From contig NZ_JAAXPG010000012.1 of assembly GCF_012396365.1 (NCBI RefSeq), positions 124,001-188,000 of the forward strand: a stretch of 64,000 nucleotides of DNA, in the 5' to 3' direction. Numbering within the stretch: position 1 is the stretch's first letter; each line of letters starts with the position of its first letter. Both the position numbers and the translations under genes were made by a program. Shown here piece after piece: positions 41,511 to 49,827 of the stretch. A model generated the notes under the pieces. The model worked only from the letters and a program-made list of their open reading frames with translations, did no database searches and was not told where the DNA came from. Origin of the DNA: Nocardiopsis alborubida. Lineage in GTDB: Bacteria; Actinomycetota; Actinomycetes; Streptosporangiales; Streptosporangiaceae.

Positions 41511-41852
41511 GGGCTTGCTCCTCTGTTGATGCAGGCTTCTTTTGTCGGATTTCGATGGATGCGTGACCATGCCGAAACGGGGAGAGAACCCGCATGAAGG
41601 CACAGATGGCGCTATGGGGAGAGAAATGCCTTTCCTCTCTAGGGGAACTATGGCAGGCCGCTGGCCCCTCAGGTGAGCGTCAGGGCAAAGATGGGCGTAT
41701 CATTATGTAACGTGCCTTCTCACCTGCTCTTACGCGGTGGAAATTCTTTGGTCACGTACATACGGGGACTCCCCTCCCCGTCGGTGGAACGTTTTGTAAC
41801 AACCGACACCGGGGGTTCTGCGAGGACCTCTCTCATGAGAGACTGACAAATG

Positions 41853-41871
41853 GGTGCCAGGCACCTTTTTT
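41853..41871 (+). terminator. Hairpin plus T-run
   Basis: GGTGC pairs with GCACC around a 3-nt loop and is followed by six T residues. No plus-strand gene precedes it, so it would end an unrecognised transcript or readthrough. Confidence 0.45.
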
Positions 41872-42046
41872 GTCCCTTTCGATGAAAAAAGTCCACTTAG
41901 GGGACGAAGGGAGCCCTGAGGCGGGCAACCGCGGTCGCGGTCGGGAGAGAGACTCCGCAAGGTGCCCGGCCACGGCGTGTCAGGGCTCCCTGCCCTCCCC
42001 GCGGACCCGGGGTCGTGGCTGTTCTGTCGCCGCTGGCCTCCACAGG

Positions 42047-42082
42047 GCTGGGGCCCGCCCGGAGCACCGGGCGGGCCCCAGC
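42047..42082. terminator. Strong 16-bp hairpin
   Basis: Perfect arms GCTGGGGCCCGCCCGG and CCGGGCGGGCCCCAGC enclose a 4-nt loop (AGCA). It is the strongest structure in the gene-free region and is not beside a gene end. Confidence 0.6.
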
Positions 42083-42555
42083 GCCGAGGACCGCGGTACC
42101 CGACTGGCGGCACCCGATTCGAGAGGACTACGGGTCAGCCGCCTTTCGGAGGGGCGAGCACACGGCGAAGCGAAAGCGCTGGCCGGCCGTCAACGTCGCC
42201 GCGGGGAGCTCGGTTGGTACCGAAGCTGGTAGGAGCGCATCCCCGAACCGCTTTCGCGGTAATCCGTCCCTGGGCCGCGGCACCGCTCCTTCGACAGCGG
42301 CCGCCACCGACGTGTCAGGCCACCCGGGGCACGGGTGCTCGGGGCGCAGACCTGCGTGCCGGTTCGCGCCTGCCGGAGTCCCACCGCTCCGGTGCCCGGC
42401 CCAGGCGCCACTGGAACGAGCACCGGGGACCTCGGCGCCGCCTGCGCCGGTCGCGCTGCACGCACCGGCCGTTCTCCGCCGTGGAGGCAGGCCTGGGCGG
42501 GACTTGTCGGGTGGCCGCCGAACACCCCGGCGACACCACCGCTACAGTTCCTGAC

Positions 42556-42972
42556 ATGGACCGGCACACCTCCACGCGGCGACTGCGCACCCTCGCGGTG
42601 CCGCTGGTCGCCTTGGTGCTCATGTGCTTCATGTGCGCCCTGTGCCACAGCACGGGCCCGGTCGCCCAGGCCGTCTCCGCGTCCGCCGCTGCCGCCGACT
42701 GCCCGGAACAACCCCGAGAAGCCGCCGCGGTTCCGGTCGTGGACCCGGCCGCGGCCCCGCAGGTTCCGCAGGCCGCACACGCGTGCGAGGTGACCGAGGG
42801 ACACGGACTGCCCACCGCGCCGCCCCTGTTCCTCGTCGCCCTCGGCGTCGCCCTGGCCCTCGCGCTCCTGATGGCCCCGCGGCCGGGACCGGCCCCGCGC
42901 CCCGTCAGCCGCCCGCCCCTCGCCCCCCACGGGTACGGGCTGCTGACCCTGCTCTGCGTCCAACGGGTCTAG
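42556..42972 (+). CDS. Small membrane protein next to disulfide-bond genes
   Basis: A 138-residue protein with an N-terminal membrane helix rich in Cys and Met (LALVPLVALVLMC-type start, then CFMCALC), an Ala/Pro-rich outer segment with two more cysteines (DCPEQP and ACEVTEG), a second helix (LFLVALGVALALALLMA) and a Pro-rich tail ending LLTLLCVQRV. It resembles small actinobacterial membrane proteins of the DUF6153 kind, but I am not certain. Its outward cysteines make it a plausible client of the DsbA/VKOR pair encoded next. ATG at 42556. Confidence 0.7.
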   Translation: MDRHTSTRRLRTLAVPLVALVLMCFMCALCHSTGPVAQAVSASAAAADCPEQPREAAAVPVVDPAAAPQVPQAAHACEVTEGHGLPTAPPLFLVALGVALALALLMAPRPGPAPRPVSRPPLAPHGYGLLTLLCVQRV

Positions 42973-42986
42973 AACACGGTCACCCG

Positions 42987-43015
42987 ACCTCCTCGCGCGC
43001 CCCGCGCGAGGAGGT
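42987..43015. terminator. Hairpin between membrane-protein gene and dsbA-like gene
   Basis: Arms ACCTCCTCGCGCG and CGCGCGAGGAGGT (13 bp, perfect) enclose a 3-nt loop, 14 bp after the preceding stop. It suggests a separate promoter or attenuation ahead of the DsbA-like gene. Confidence 0.65.
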
Positions 43016-43099
43016 CCGCGGCCGCGCCCCGCGCGGCCCCCTCCACGTGACCGCTTCCCCGGGCGCGCCCCGCCGCGCCCCGCACCCCAGGACACCCAC

Positions 43100-43786
43100 A
43101 TGAGCAAGAACCTCGGTATCACCCTCGGCCTGATCATGGTCGCCGTCATCGGCCTCGGCCTCCTCATCGCCCTCGACGACCGGGGCGGCACCGCCGCCCC
43201 CGCGGCCCCGAACGACTCCGCCGACCCGCAGGCCGCGCCCACCGCACCGGCCGGAATCCTGGTCCGCGAGGACAGCCGCCACCTCGACCGGGTGGAGGAG
43301 GCGCCGGTGACGGTCGTGGAGTTCCTCGACTTCGAGTGCGAGGCCTGCCGCGCCCAGTTCCCGGTCATGGAGCGGATCCGCGAGGACTACGACGGGCGGA
43401 TCAACGTGGTGATCCGCTACTTCCCCATGCCCGGGCACACCAACGCCGAGCCCGCCGCCGCGGCCGTGGAGGCCGCAGCCCAGCAGGGCGCGCTGGAGGA
43501 GATGTACGCCCGGATGTACGAGACCCAGGCCGAGTGGGGCGAGTCCCAGGACTCCGAGGCCGGGGTGTTCGTCGGCTTCGCCGAGGACCTGGGCCTGGAC
43601 ACGGAGGAGTTCGTCCGGGCCATGGAGGACCCCGCCACGCTGGAGCGCGTGCGGTCCGACTTCCGGGACGGCGTGACCCTGGGCGTGCGGGGCACCCCGA
43701 CCATCTTCGTCAACGGCCGTCCCACCCCGAGCATGCCCGGCTACGAGGTGCTCTCGGCGATGATCGACCGGGAGCTGGAGGGGTGA
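43100..43786 (+). CDS. Membrane-anchored DsbA-family thiol oxidoreductase
   Basis: A 228-residue extracytoplasmic protein. A single N-terminal anchor (GITLGLIMVAVIGLGLLIAL) and an Ala/Pro linker lead to a thioredoxin-like DsbA domain. The redox centre FECEAC has Cys80 and Cys83, and the cis-proline loop is RGTPTIFVNG. It would form disulfides in exported proteins. The next gene, which overlaps by 4 bp, encodes VKOR, the membrane enzyme that re-oxidises such DsbA proteins in actinobacteria. The ATG is at 43100. Confidence 0.93.
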   Translation: MSKNLGITLGLIMVAVIGLGLLIALDDRGGTAAPAAPNDSADPQAAPTAPAGILVREDSRHLDRVEEAPVTVVEFLDFECEACRAQFPVMERIREDYDGRINVVIRYFPMPGHTNAEPAAAAVEAAAQQGALEEMYARMYETQAEWGESQDSEAGVFVGFAEDLGLDTEEFVRAMEDPATLERVRSDFRDGVTLGVRGTPTIFVNGRPTPSMPGYEVLSAMIDRELEG

Positions 43787-44424
43787 CCTCCACCGCCTCC
43801 CGCCGCGCCGCGGCGCCCCCGCCCGGGGCCGGAACTCCCATCGTCAGCCGGGCCCTGCCCTGGCTGCTCACCCTGGGCGGCGGCGCCGGGCTGCTCGCGG
43901 CACTCGCCCTGCTGGTGGAGAGGATCCGTGTACTGGCCGACCCCGGGCACGTGCCCGCGTGCAGCCTCAACCCGGTGCTCTCCTGCGGCACCGTCATGGC
44001 CACCCCGCAGGCCGAGGTCTTCGGGGTGCCCAACCCGGTCATCGGCGTGGTCTGCTTCGCCGTGGTCACCACCGTCGGCGCGGCCCTGGTCGCCGGAGCG
44101 CGTTTCGACCGCTGGTTCTGGCTCGGGCTCCAGGCGGGCGTGCTCTTCGGCGCCGTCTTCGTGCACTGGCTGATCTTCCAGAGCCTGTACCGCATCGGAG
44201 CGCTGTGCCCGTACTGCGTGGTCGTGTGGGCGGTGACGACACCCCTCTTCTGGTACGTCACCCTGCACAACGTGCGCTCCGCGCACCTGCCCACACCCGC
44301 GTGGGCCGGGGCACCCGTCGCCCTGCTGGTGCGCAACCACACCGTCGTGCTCACCGTATGGGCGCTGGGGGTCGTCGGCGCGGTCGGCCAGGCGTTCTGG
44401 ACCTACTGGTCGACGCTGCTGTGA
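43783..44424 (+). CDS. VKOR-family membrane disulfide reductase/oxidase
   Basis: A 213-residue membrane protein with five hydrophobic segments. CSLNPVLSCGTVM gives the loop cysteines and the active-site motif is CPYC near residue 145, with FGVPNPVIG in between, the standard bacterial VKOR order. VKOR passes electrons from the DsbA partner to quinone and so keeps DsbA oxidised. The GTG start at 43783 overlaps the DsbA stop (GTGA), which supports a functional pair. A long hairpin terminator follows at 44443. Confidence 0.93.
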   Translation: MTSTASRRAAAPPPGAGTPIVSRALPWLLTLGGGAGLLAALALLVERIRVLADPGHVPACSLNPVLSCGTVMATPQAEVFGVPNPVIGVVCFAVVTTVGAALVAGARFDRWFWLGLQAGVLFGAVFVHWLIFQSLYRIGALCPYCVVVWAVTTPLFWYVTLHNVRSAHLPTPAWAGAPVALLVRNHTVVLTVWALGVVGAVGQAFWTYWSTLL

Positions 44425-44442
44425 GCCCCTCCTTCCGACGGG

Positions 44443-44484
44443 CCGCCACGCGCGTCGGGGCCGACGCCCCGACGCGCGTGGCGG
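44443..44484. terminator. 18-bp terminator hairpin after VKOR gene
   Basis: Perfect arms CCGCCACGCGCGTCGGGG and CCCCGACGCGCGTGGCGG enclose a 6-nt loop, 18 bp past the VKOR stop. It separates the disulfide module from the glycosylation operon. Confidence 0.8.
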
Positions 44485-44523
44485 AACCCGTGACGGAGCG
44501 TGCGCGAAACGTAGGTTGGACGC

Positions 44524-45645
44524 ATGCGCGTACTGGTCACGGGTGGTGCCGGGTTCATCGGATCGAGGGTCGCGGAGGAACTCCGCCTGGCCGGGCACGA
44601 GGCGGTCACCCTCGACGCCTACCTGCCCCAGGCCCACAACGGGAGGGACATCGAGGACAGAACCGTCGACGTCGTGGGCGACGTCCGGGACGGCGAGATC
44701 GTCGAGCGCGCCCTGAGGGGCGTGGACGCGGTCTGCCACCAGGCGGCGATGGTGGGGCTGGGCTCCTCCGACTTCATGGACGCCCCCGACTACGTCCGCT
44801 GCAACGACCTGGGCACGGCGGTCCTGCTGGCCGCCATGGCCAGGGCCGGGGTCCGCGACATCGTCATGGCCGGTTCGATGGTCGTCTACGGGGAGGGGCG
44901 GTACACGTGCCCCGAACACGGCGACGTCCGTCCCGGCCCGAGGTCGGAGGCCGACCTGCGGGCGGGCGTGTTCGACCCCCCGTGCCCCCGGTGCGCGGCC
45001 CCGCTCGCTCCCGGCCTGGTGGGGGAGGACGCGCCGGGCGACCCGCGCAACGTCTACGCCACCACGAAACTGGCACAGGAGCACCTGTGCGCGTCGTGGG
45101 CCCGGTCCGTCGGCGGACGCGCGGTGTCGCTGCGCTACCACAACGTGTACGGGCCGGGGATGCCGCGCGACACCCCGTACGCGGGCGTGGCCTCCCTCTT
45201 CCGCTCGGCGCTGGCCCGGGGCGAGGCGCCCCGCGTGTTCGAGGACGGCCGCCAGCGGCGCGACTTCGTGCACGTCGGCGACGTGGCGCGGGCCAACGTG
45301 GCGGCGCTGGAGGCCGTACCGGGCAGGGCCCGGGGGGAGCTGTCCGCCTTCAACACCGGCAGCGGGACGCCGCACACCATCGGCGAGATGGCCCGGGCGC
45401 TGGCGGACGCGCACGGCGGCCCGGAGCCCCTGGTCACCGGCGAGTACCGGCTCGGCGACGTCCGGCACATCACCGCCTCCTCCGACCGCCTGACGGAGGA
45501 GCTGTCCTGGCGGCCGAGGATCGGTTTCGCCGAGGGGATGGCCGAGTTCGCCCGCGCCGAACTGCGCGGTTCGGCCGGATACGGAGCACCGAAGGCCGAT
45601 GTGTCCGCGTGTCGCGACCGCCTTTCCCGGCCTGTGTCCACATGA
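44524..45645 (+). CDS. NAD-dependent epimerase/dehydratase with cysteine-bearing insert
   Basis: A 373-residue extended SDR acting on a nucleotide sugar. The NAD motif TGGAGFIG is at residues 6-13, the catalytic Ser at 118 (MAGSMVVYG) and YxxxK at Tyr178/Lys182. Between the Ser and Tyr, at about 125-170, there is an insert with Cys129, His132, Cys154 and Cys157 (CPEH and CPRC), which looks like a small zinc site unusual in epimerases. It is the first gene of a five-gene operon with GT2, DUF2064, methyltransferase and membrane protein. The sugar is unknown. Confidence 0.88.
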   Translation: MRVLVTGGAGFIGSRVAEELRLAGHEAVTLDAYLPQAHNGRDIEDRTVDVVGDVRDGEIVERALRGVDAVCHQAAMVGLGSSDFMDAPDYVRCNDLGTAVLLAAMARAGVRDIVMAGSMVVYGEGRYTCPEHGDVRPGPRSEADLRAGVFDPPCPRCAAPLAPGLVGEDAPGDPRNVYATTKLAQEHLCASWARSVGGRAVSLRYHNVYGPGMPRDTPYAGVASLFRSALARGEAPRVFEDGRQRRDFVHVGDVARANVAALEAVPGRARGELSAFNTGSGTPHTIGEMARALADAHGGPEPLVTGEYRLGDVRHITASSDRLTEELSWRPRIGFAEGMAEFARAELRGSAGYGAPKADVSACRDRLSRPVST

Positions 45646-45663
45646 CTTCGTAGCGTAACCAGG

Positions 45664-46434
45664 GTGATCAGAGAACCACACGAGTACGGCCAGGACGAAC
45701 CGGCGCAGGCGCCGCCCGACACGGCGGGCGGCGACCCGCCGCCACCGGTCGACGTGGTGCTGCCCTGTCTGGACGAGGCGTCCGCCCTGCCCTGGGTCAT
45801 GGAACGCGTCCCACCGGGGTGGCGGGCGATCGTCGTGGACAACGGGTCCACGGACGGATCGGCCGGTATCGCCGCGGCGCTGGGGGCGCTCGTCGTCTCC
45901 GAGCCGCGCAGGGGCTTCGGCGCGGCGTGCCACGCGGGCCTGTCCGCCGCGACCGCCGAGTTCGTCTGCTTCTGCGACTGCGACGCCTCCCTGGACCCCG
46001 CCCTGCTCCCGGCGATGGTGGACCGGGTGCGGGTCGGCGGGGCGGACCTGGTCGTGGGCAGGCGGCGCCCCGTCCGCAGGGGGACCTGGCCGGCGCACGC
46101 CAGGATCGGCAACGCCGTCGTCGCGCGGATGCTGCGCTCGCGGACCGGGGTGCGGGTGCGCGACATCGGCCCGATGCGCGCCGCACGCAGGACGGACCTG
46201 CTCAAGCTGGGGATGACCGACCGGCGTTCGGGCTACCCGTTGGAGACGGTCGTGCGCGCCGCCGACGCCGGGTGGCGGGTCGACGAGGTGGACGTCCCCT
46301 ACCTGCCCAGGTCGGGGGCCTCCAAGGTGACGGGGACGTGGCGCGGCACGTGGACCGCCGTGCGCGACATGACGGCGGTGCTGCGCGAGCCGCCGGTCTC
46401 TGAGGGCGTGCGCGCGAGGGGAGGGCGGCCGTGA
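45664..46434 (+). CDS. Family 2 glycosyltransferase (dolichyl-phosphate-sugar-synthase-like)
   Basis: A 256-residue GT-A fold enzyme. PCLDEASALPWVM and VVDNGSTDGSAG bind the nucleotide sugar, and FCDCDASLDP carries the metal-binding acidic motif. No membrane helix is present. It resembles the short GT2 enzymes that load a sugar on a polyprenyl phosphate. GTG at 45664 starts 18 bp after the epimerase stop. Its stop overlaps the next gene by 4 bp. A polyprenyl-linked sugar made here could feed the membrane protein at the end of the operon. Confidence 0.88.
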   Translation: MIREPHEYGQDEPAQAPPDTAGGDPPPPVDVVLPCLDEASALPWVMERVPPGWRAIVVDNGSTDGSAGIAAALGALVVSEPRRGFGAACHAGLSAATAEFVCFCDCDASLDPALLPAMVDRVRVGGADLVVGRRRPVRRGTWPAHARIGNAVVARMLRSRTGVRVRDIGPMRAARRTDLLKLGMTDRRSGYPLETVVRAADAGWRVDEVDVPYLPRSGASKVTGTWRGTWTAVRDMTAVLREPPVSEGVRARGGRP

Positions 46435-47099
46435 CCCGGACCGTCGAGCCCGGCCTCCCGGCAGGGGACACCACCCTGCTGGTGATCGCCAAGGAACCCG
46501 TTCCCGGGCGGGTCAAGACACGGCTGACCCCCGAGTACTCGCCGAGGGAGGCCGCCGCGCTCGCCGAGGCCGCCCTGGCGGACACCCTGCACACGGTGCG
46601 CTCGCTGCCCGCGCGCAGGAGGCTCCTGGTGCTGGAGGGGAGGCCCGGCCCCTGGCTCCCGCCGGGGTTCGAGGTGGTCCCGCAGGCGGGCGGCGGGCTC
46701 GACGAACGGCTCGCGCACGCGTTCGCCCGGTGCTCGGGCCCCTCCCTGCTGATCGGCATGGACACCCCCCAGGTGACAGGGGAGCTCCTGGCACCCGCCC
46801 TGGCCCCGCACGCGTGGGAGCGCGTCGACGCCTGGTTCGGCCCGAGTGAGGACGGGGGCTTCTGGGCGCTCGGCCTGGCCGAACCCGACCCCCGCCTGCT
46901 GCGCGGTGTTCCGATGTCGACGGAGCACACCGGACGGTTCCAGCGCGCGCGGCTGGTCGGCGCCGGGCTGCGCGTGGGCGATCTGGACGTGCTCACGGAC
47001 GTGGACACGCCCCGCGACGCCGCGCTGGTGGCCTCGCTCGTCCCCGGCAGCCGCTTCGGCAGGGCGGTCGGGCTCGCCAGAGCGGGGTGCCGGCGGTGA
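46431..47099 (+). CDS. DUF2064/TIGR04282-type nucleotidyl- or glycosyltransferase-like protein
   Basis: A 222-residue GT-A-like protein with TLLVIAKEPVPGRVKTRLTP at the start (a MobA/CofC-like glycine-lysine loop), LLIGMDTPQVT, and SEDGGFWALGL for metal and substrate binding. Family members are often listed as arsenosugar-biosynthesis glycosyltransferases, but no arsenic genes occur here, so that label should not be carried over. The GTG start overlaps the GT2 stop by 4 bp and its own stop overlaps the methyltransferase gene, so expression is coupled. Confidence 0.88.
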   Translation: MTRTVEPGLPAGDTTLLVIAKEPVPGRVKTRLTPEYSPREAAALAEAALADTLHTVRSLPARRRLLVLEGRPGPWLPPGFEVVPQAGGGLDERLAHAFARCSGPSLLIGMDTPQVTGELLAPALAPHAWERVDAWFGPSEDGGFWALGLAEPDPRLLRGVPMSTEHTGRFQRARLVGAGLRVGDLDVLTDVDTPRDAALVASLVPGSRFGRAVGLARAGCRR

Positions 47100-47809
47100 G
47101 CGCGACCGAGACCGGGGTCGACACGAGGTCGGTTCCGTGGCTGTGCGATCCCTACTCCAGGGCGCTCGCCGACGGCCGCGGCCCCCTCTTCCTGCGGCGC
47201 CCCGACGGGTGGATGCTCCGCCTGGACGTCGAACGCTGGTGCGGGGGGACCGACGCCGCGGACGAGAGCGTGCTGGAGCGCTCCGAGGGCGACACCCTGG
47301 ACGCCGGGTGCGGACCCGGGCGCATGGTCGTCGCGCTCGCCGCCCGGGGCCGCACGGCGCTGGGCGTGGACATGAACCCCGTGGCCGTGTCGCGCGCGGT
47401 CGAGGCGGGCGGCCGGGCGGTGTGCGCCTCGGTGTTCGATCCCCTGCCCGGCGAGGGCGCCTGGCGTACCGCGCTGCTGGTCGACGGCAACATCGGTATC
47501 GGCGGAGCCCCCGGGGACCTGCTCGCCCGGATGCGGGAGGTCGTGCTGCCCGGCGGTCTGCTCATCGTCGAGACCGCCGCCCACGAGGTCCACGAGTGCG
47601 TGACGGTGCAGGTCACCGACGGCCTGGGGGAGCCGGGCGCCCCCTTTCCGTGGGCGCGGCTCGGGCTCCGCGCCCTGCGGCGGTGCGCGCGGGGGGCCGG
47701 GTGGGAGTGGTCGGAGGCCTGGCAGGTGCGGGGGCGCCGGTTCGCGGCACTGCGCGCGCCGCGGGGCAACCCGGCGCCGGAACGCGTCCGCCCCGCGGTG
47801 ACGGCGTGA
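47096..47809 (+). CDS. Class I SAM-dependent methyltransferase
   Basis: A 237-residue methyltransferase. Motif I is LDAGCGPGRMVVALA (about 65-79), followed by LGVDMNPVAV. The N-terminal part (WLCDPYSRALADGRGPLFLR) and PGGLLIVETAAHE support a small-molecule or glycan substrate. Of two in-frame GTG codons I took 47096, which overlaps the preceding stop by 4 bp like the rest of the operon; 47087 is the alternative. It overlaps the membrane-protein gene by 4 bp. Methylation of the operon's sugar product is inferred. Confidence 0.9.
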   Translation: MSATETGVDTRSVPWLCDPYSRALADGRGPLFLRRPDGWMLRLDVERWCGGTDAADESVLERSEGDTLDAGCGPGRMVVALAARGRTALGVDMNPVAVSRAVEAGGRAVCASVFDPLPGEGAWRTALLVDGNIGIGGAPGDLLARMREVVLPGGLLIVETAAHEVHECVTVQVTDGLGEPGAPFPWARLGLRALRRCARGAGWEWSEAWQVRGRRFAALRAPRGNPAPERVRPAVTA

Positions 47810-49203
47810 CGCGGCCCGGACTCCACCAGCGCGACGTCCGGGACGCGGTCGGCGCCTCCCGGACGGGTCTGCGCACCGACCTGTCCGTGGCGGCCCTGGC
47901 CGCGCTCCTCTTCGCGTCGGCCGCCGTCGTCGGCACCCGGATCGAACGCGCCCACGGCGTCCTCCACGTGGACTGGCCGCCGCTGTACGCGTCCTGGTTC
48001 CCCCACGCGGGGCCCGGCACGGTCCCCGCCCTCGCCCTGGCGGCGGCGGTGGTGGCCTGCGGGCCCGCGGTGGCGCGCGCCCTGCCCTGGCGCGCCCTGG
48101 TGTGGGCCGTCTGGGCCGCGTCCGCGCTCTGGACCACCGCGCTCGCGCTGGTCGACGGCTGGCGGCGCGGGATCGTCAGCCGCCTGCTGTCCCCCCACGA
48201 GTACCTGTCCTCGGTCGACCGCTTCCAGGACGTGGGCGCCGCGCTGAGCACGTTCACCCGGCACATCCTCATCGGGCAGCCCGACAACTGGCCCACGCAC
48301 GTGGCCGGGCACCCCCCGGGCGCCGTCCTGACCTTCGTCGCACTGGACCGGATCGGCCTGGGCGGCGGGGCGTGGGCCGGGATGTGGTGCGTCGTGGTCG
48401 GCGGCTCGGCCGCCGCCGCGGTCCTGGTCGCGATGCGCGCGCTCGGCGCGGAGTCGACGGCGCGCCGGGCGGCCCCGTTCCTCGTGCTGCTGCCCGCGGC
48501 GGTGTGGGTGGGCACGTCGGCGGACGGGTACTTCGCGGCGGTCACCGCGTGGGGTCTGGCCCTGCTCGCCGTGGCCGCGGCGCCCGGCGCGCGTGCGCCG
48601 CGCACCACCGCGCTGGCGGCGGGTCTGCTCCTGGGGTGGTCGGTGTACCTGTCCTACGGGCTCGTCCTCATCGGGATCCCGGCCGTGGCGGTGCTCCTGT
48701 GCGCGCGGACCGCGCGCCCCCTGCCCTACGCGCTGCTGGGCGCCCTGGCCGTCGCCGCGGCCTTCACGGCGGCAGGTTTTTGGTGGTGGGAGGGCTACCA
48801 GCTGCTCGTGGAGCGCTACTACCAGGGGCTGGCGTCGGTCCGGCCCTACGGTTACTGGGTCTGGGCGAACCTGGCCGTGGCGTGCCTGACGACCGGGCTC
48901 GCGACCGCGGCGGGTCTGCGCCGGGCGCTGGCACGGCTGCCCGGGGCGGTGCCCGGTCTGCGCCGGGCGCCGTCCCGGGAGACCGCGACGACGGCCCTGC
49001 TGGTGGCCGCCGCGCTCTGCGCGGTCGCCGCCGCCACCCTGTCGGGGATGAGCAAGGGCGAGACCGAGCGCATCTGGCTGCCGTTCGTGCTGTGGCTCGT
49101 CCCGGCCGCCGCCCTCCTGCCGGACCGCCACCACAGGGCCTGGCTGGCCGTCCAGGCGGCCACGGCTCTCCTGGTCAACCACCTGCTGCTCACCGGGTGG
49201 TGA
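47806..49203 (+). CDS. Polytopic membrane protein, GT-C-like
   Basis: A 465-residue membrane protein with about eleven to twelve hydrophobic segments. The first outer loop carries acidic and aromatic residues (HVDWPPLYASWFPHAG), and a second loop reads IGQPDNWPTHVAGHPPGAVL, where HPPG resembles a motif seen in GT-C-type mannosyl- or arabinosyltransferases. GT-C enzymes take sugar from polyprenyl phosphate on the outer face. The GTG start overlaps the methyltransferase stop. As the last gene of the operon it would be the final transferase or a flippase; I favour the transferase. Confidence 0.82.
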   Translation: MTRPGLHQRDVRDAVGASRTGLRTDLSVAALAALLFASAAVVGTRIERAHGVLHVDWPPLYASWFPHAGPGTVPALALAAAVVACGPAVARALPWRALVWAVWAASALWTTALALVDGWRRGIVSRLLSPHEYLSSVDRFQDVGAALSTFTRHILIGQPDNWPTHVAGHPPGAVLTFVALDRIGLGGGAWAGMWCVVVGGSAAAAVLVAMRALGAESTARRAAPFLVLLPAAVWVGTSADGYFAAVTAWGLALLAVAAAPGARAPRTTALAAGLLLGWSVYLSYGLVLIGIPAVAVLLCARTARPLPYALLGALAVAAAFTAAGFWWWEGYQLLVERYYQGLASVRPYGYWVWANLAVACLTTGLATAAGLRRALARLPGAVPGLRRAPSRETATTALLVAAALCAVAAATLSGMSKGETERIWLPFVLWLVPAAALLPDRHHRAWLAVQAATALLVNHLLLTGW

Positions 49204-49500
49204 ACCGGGGCGCTCCACGGGGCCGGTGCCCCTCCATGTGCCGCCGTACCGCCTCCTCGTCCGCGAGGCGCACCGCCTGCCTGCCACGGCTGCGCCGTCT
49301 GCGCGTAGCTCCGCTCGCCGTACAGCCCCGCGAAGGTGGCGAGCCGGAAGAGGCGGCCGTTGACACCGGCCACGGGCCCCTCCTCGTCGAGCCGTTCGGC
49401 GGGCTCGAAGTAGGTCTCCCGGACCTGTTCGGGTGAGCCGCCCAGGCCGTAGCCGCCGTCGCCGGAGGCACGTGTCCAGCCTGCTGTCGCTCCGGCGAGT
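49190..49500 (-). pseudogene. Frameshifted gene fragment
   Basis: On the minus strand, about 49495 to 49290 reads as plausible protein: GGYGLGGSPEQVRETYFEPA, then ERLDEEGPVAGVNGRLFRLA and GLYGERSYAQT. After about 49285 the sense continues in another frame, as VRLADEEAVRRHMEGHRPRG, to a stop at 49190, inside the 3' end of the membrane-protein gene. No start is visible. I take this as the 3' remnant of a decayed gene of unknown family. Confidence 0.5.
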
Positions 49501-49827
49501 CCACCAGTGACACCGTGTCATGGGATGACGGTGCGAATCTCACGGAAAGGCCGTGACAGGCACACGTCGTTCGCGGGTGGTGTCTGTGTGCGACGCAGGT
49601 CCGGGCGCCGCGCGCGGGCACGGCCCGGAGCGGTGGGCCGGGCCGCGCGGCGGGGGAGGGCCCGGGGTTCACGCGTCGCCGGCGGGGACCGGCCGCGGGG
49701 GTTGCCGGGACGCGGAGCCCGCTGGCCGGGTTCTGCGCGTCCTGGGGGCCGACGCCCTCGGTTCGGGCACTCCCGCCGCGTTGAGGGCCGGACTTCCGGA
49801 GCGGGGCGGCCTCTCCGTACGGCGGGC
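49501..49827. other. Gene-free stretch
   Basis: About 330 bp between the gene fragment and the DUF2461 gene. Open frames here have no family resemblance and no start signals that I can support. Confidence 0.4.

Larger units (their letters stand above)
41604..42555. other. 950-bp gene-free region with two hairpins
   Basis: The longest non-coding stretch in the window. Its first 300 bp are clearly less GC-rich than the surroundings. A weak hairpin with T-run lies at 41853-41871 and a very strong hairpin at 42047-42082. Open frames across it on either strand lack coding character. A promoter for the minus-strand operon may lie near 41700 (CATAAT on that strand). Confidence 0.55.

Noticed and set aside
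41730..42113. 127-codon minus-strand frame in the gene-free region
   Set aside because: No ribosome-binding site, no codon bias, and it reads straight through two hairpins.
46431..47099. Arsenosugar biosynthesis label for the DUF2064 gene
   Set aside because: No arsenic methyltransferase, arsenic transporter or ArsR gene is nearby; the family is broader than that label.
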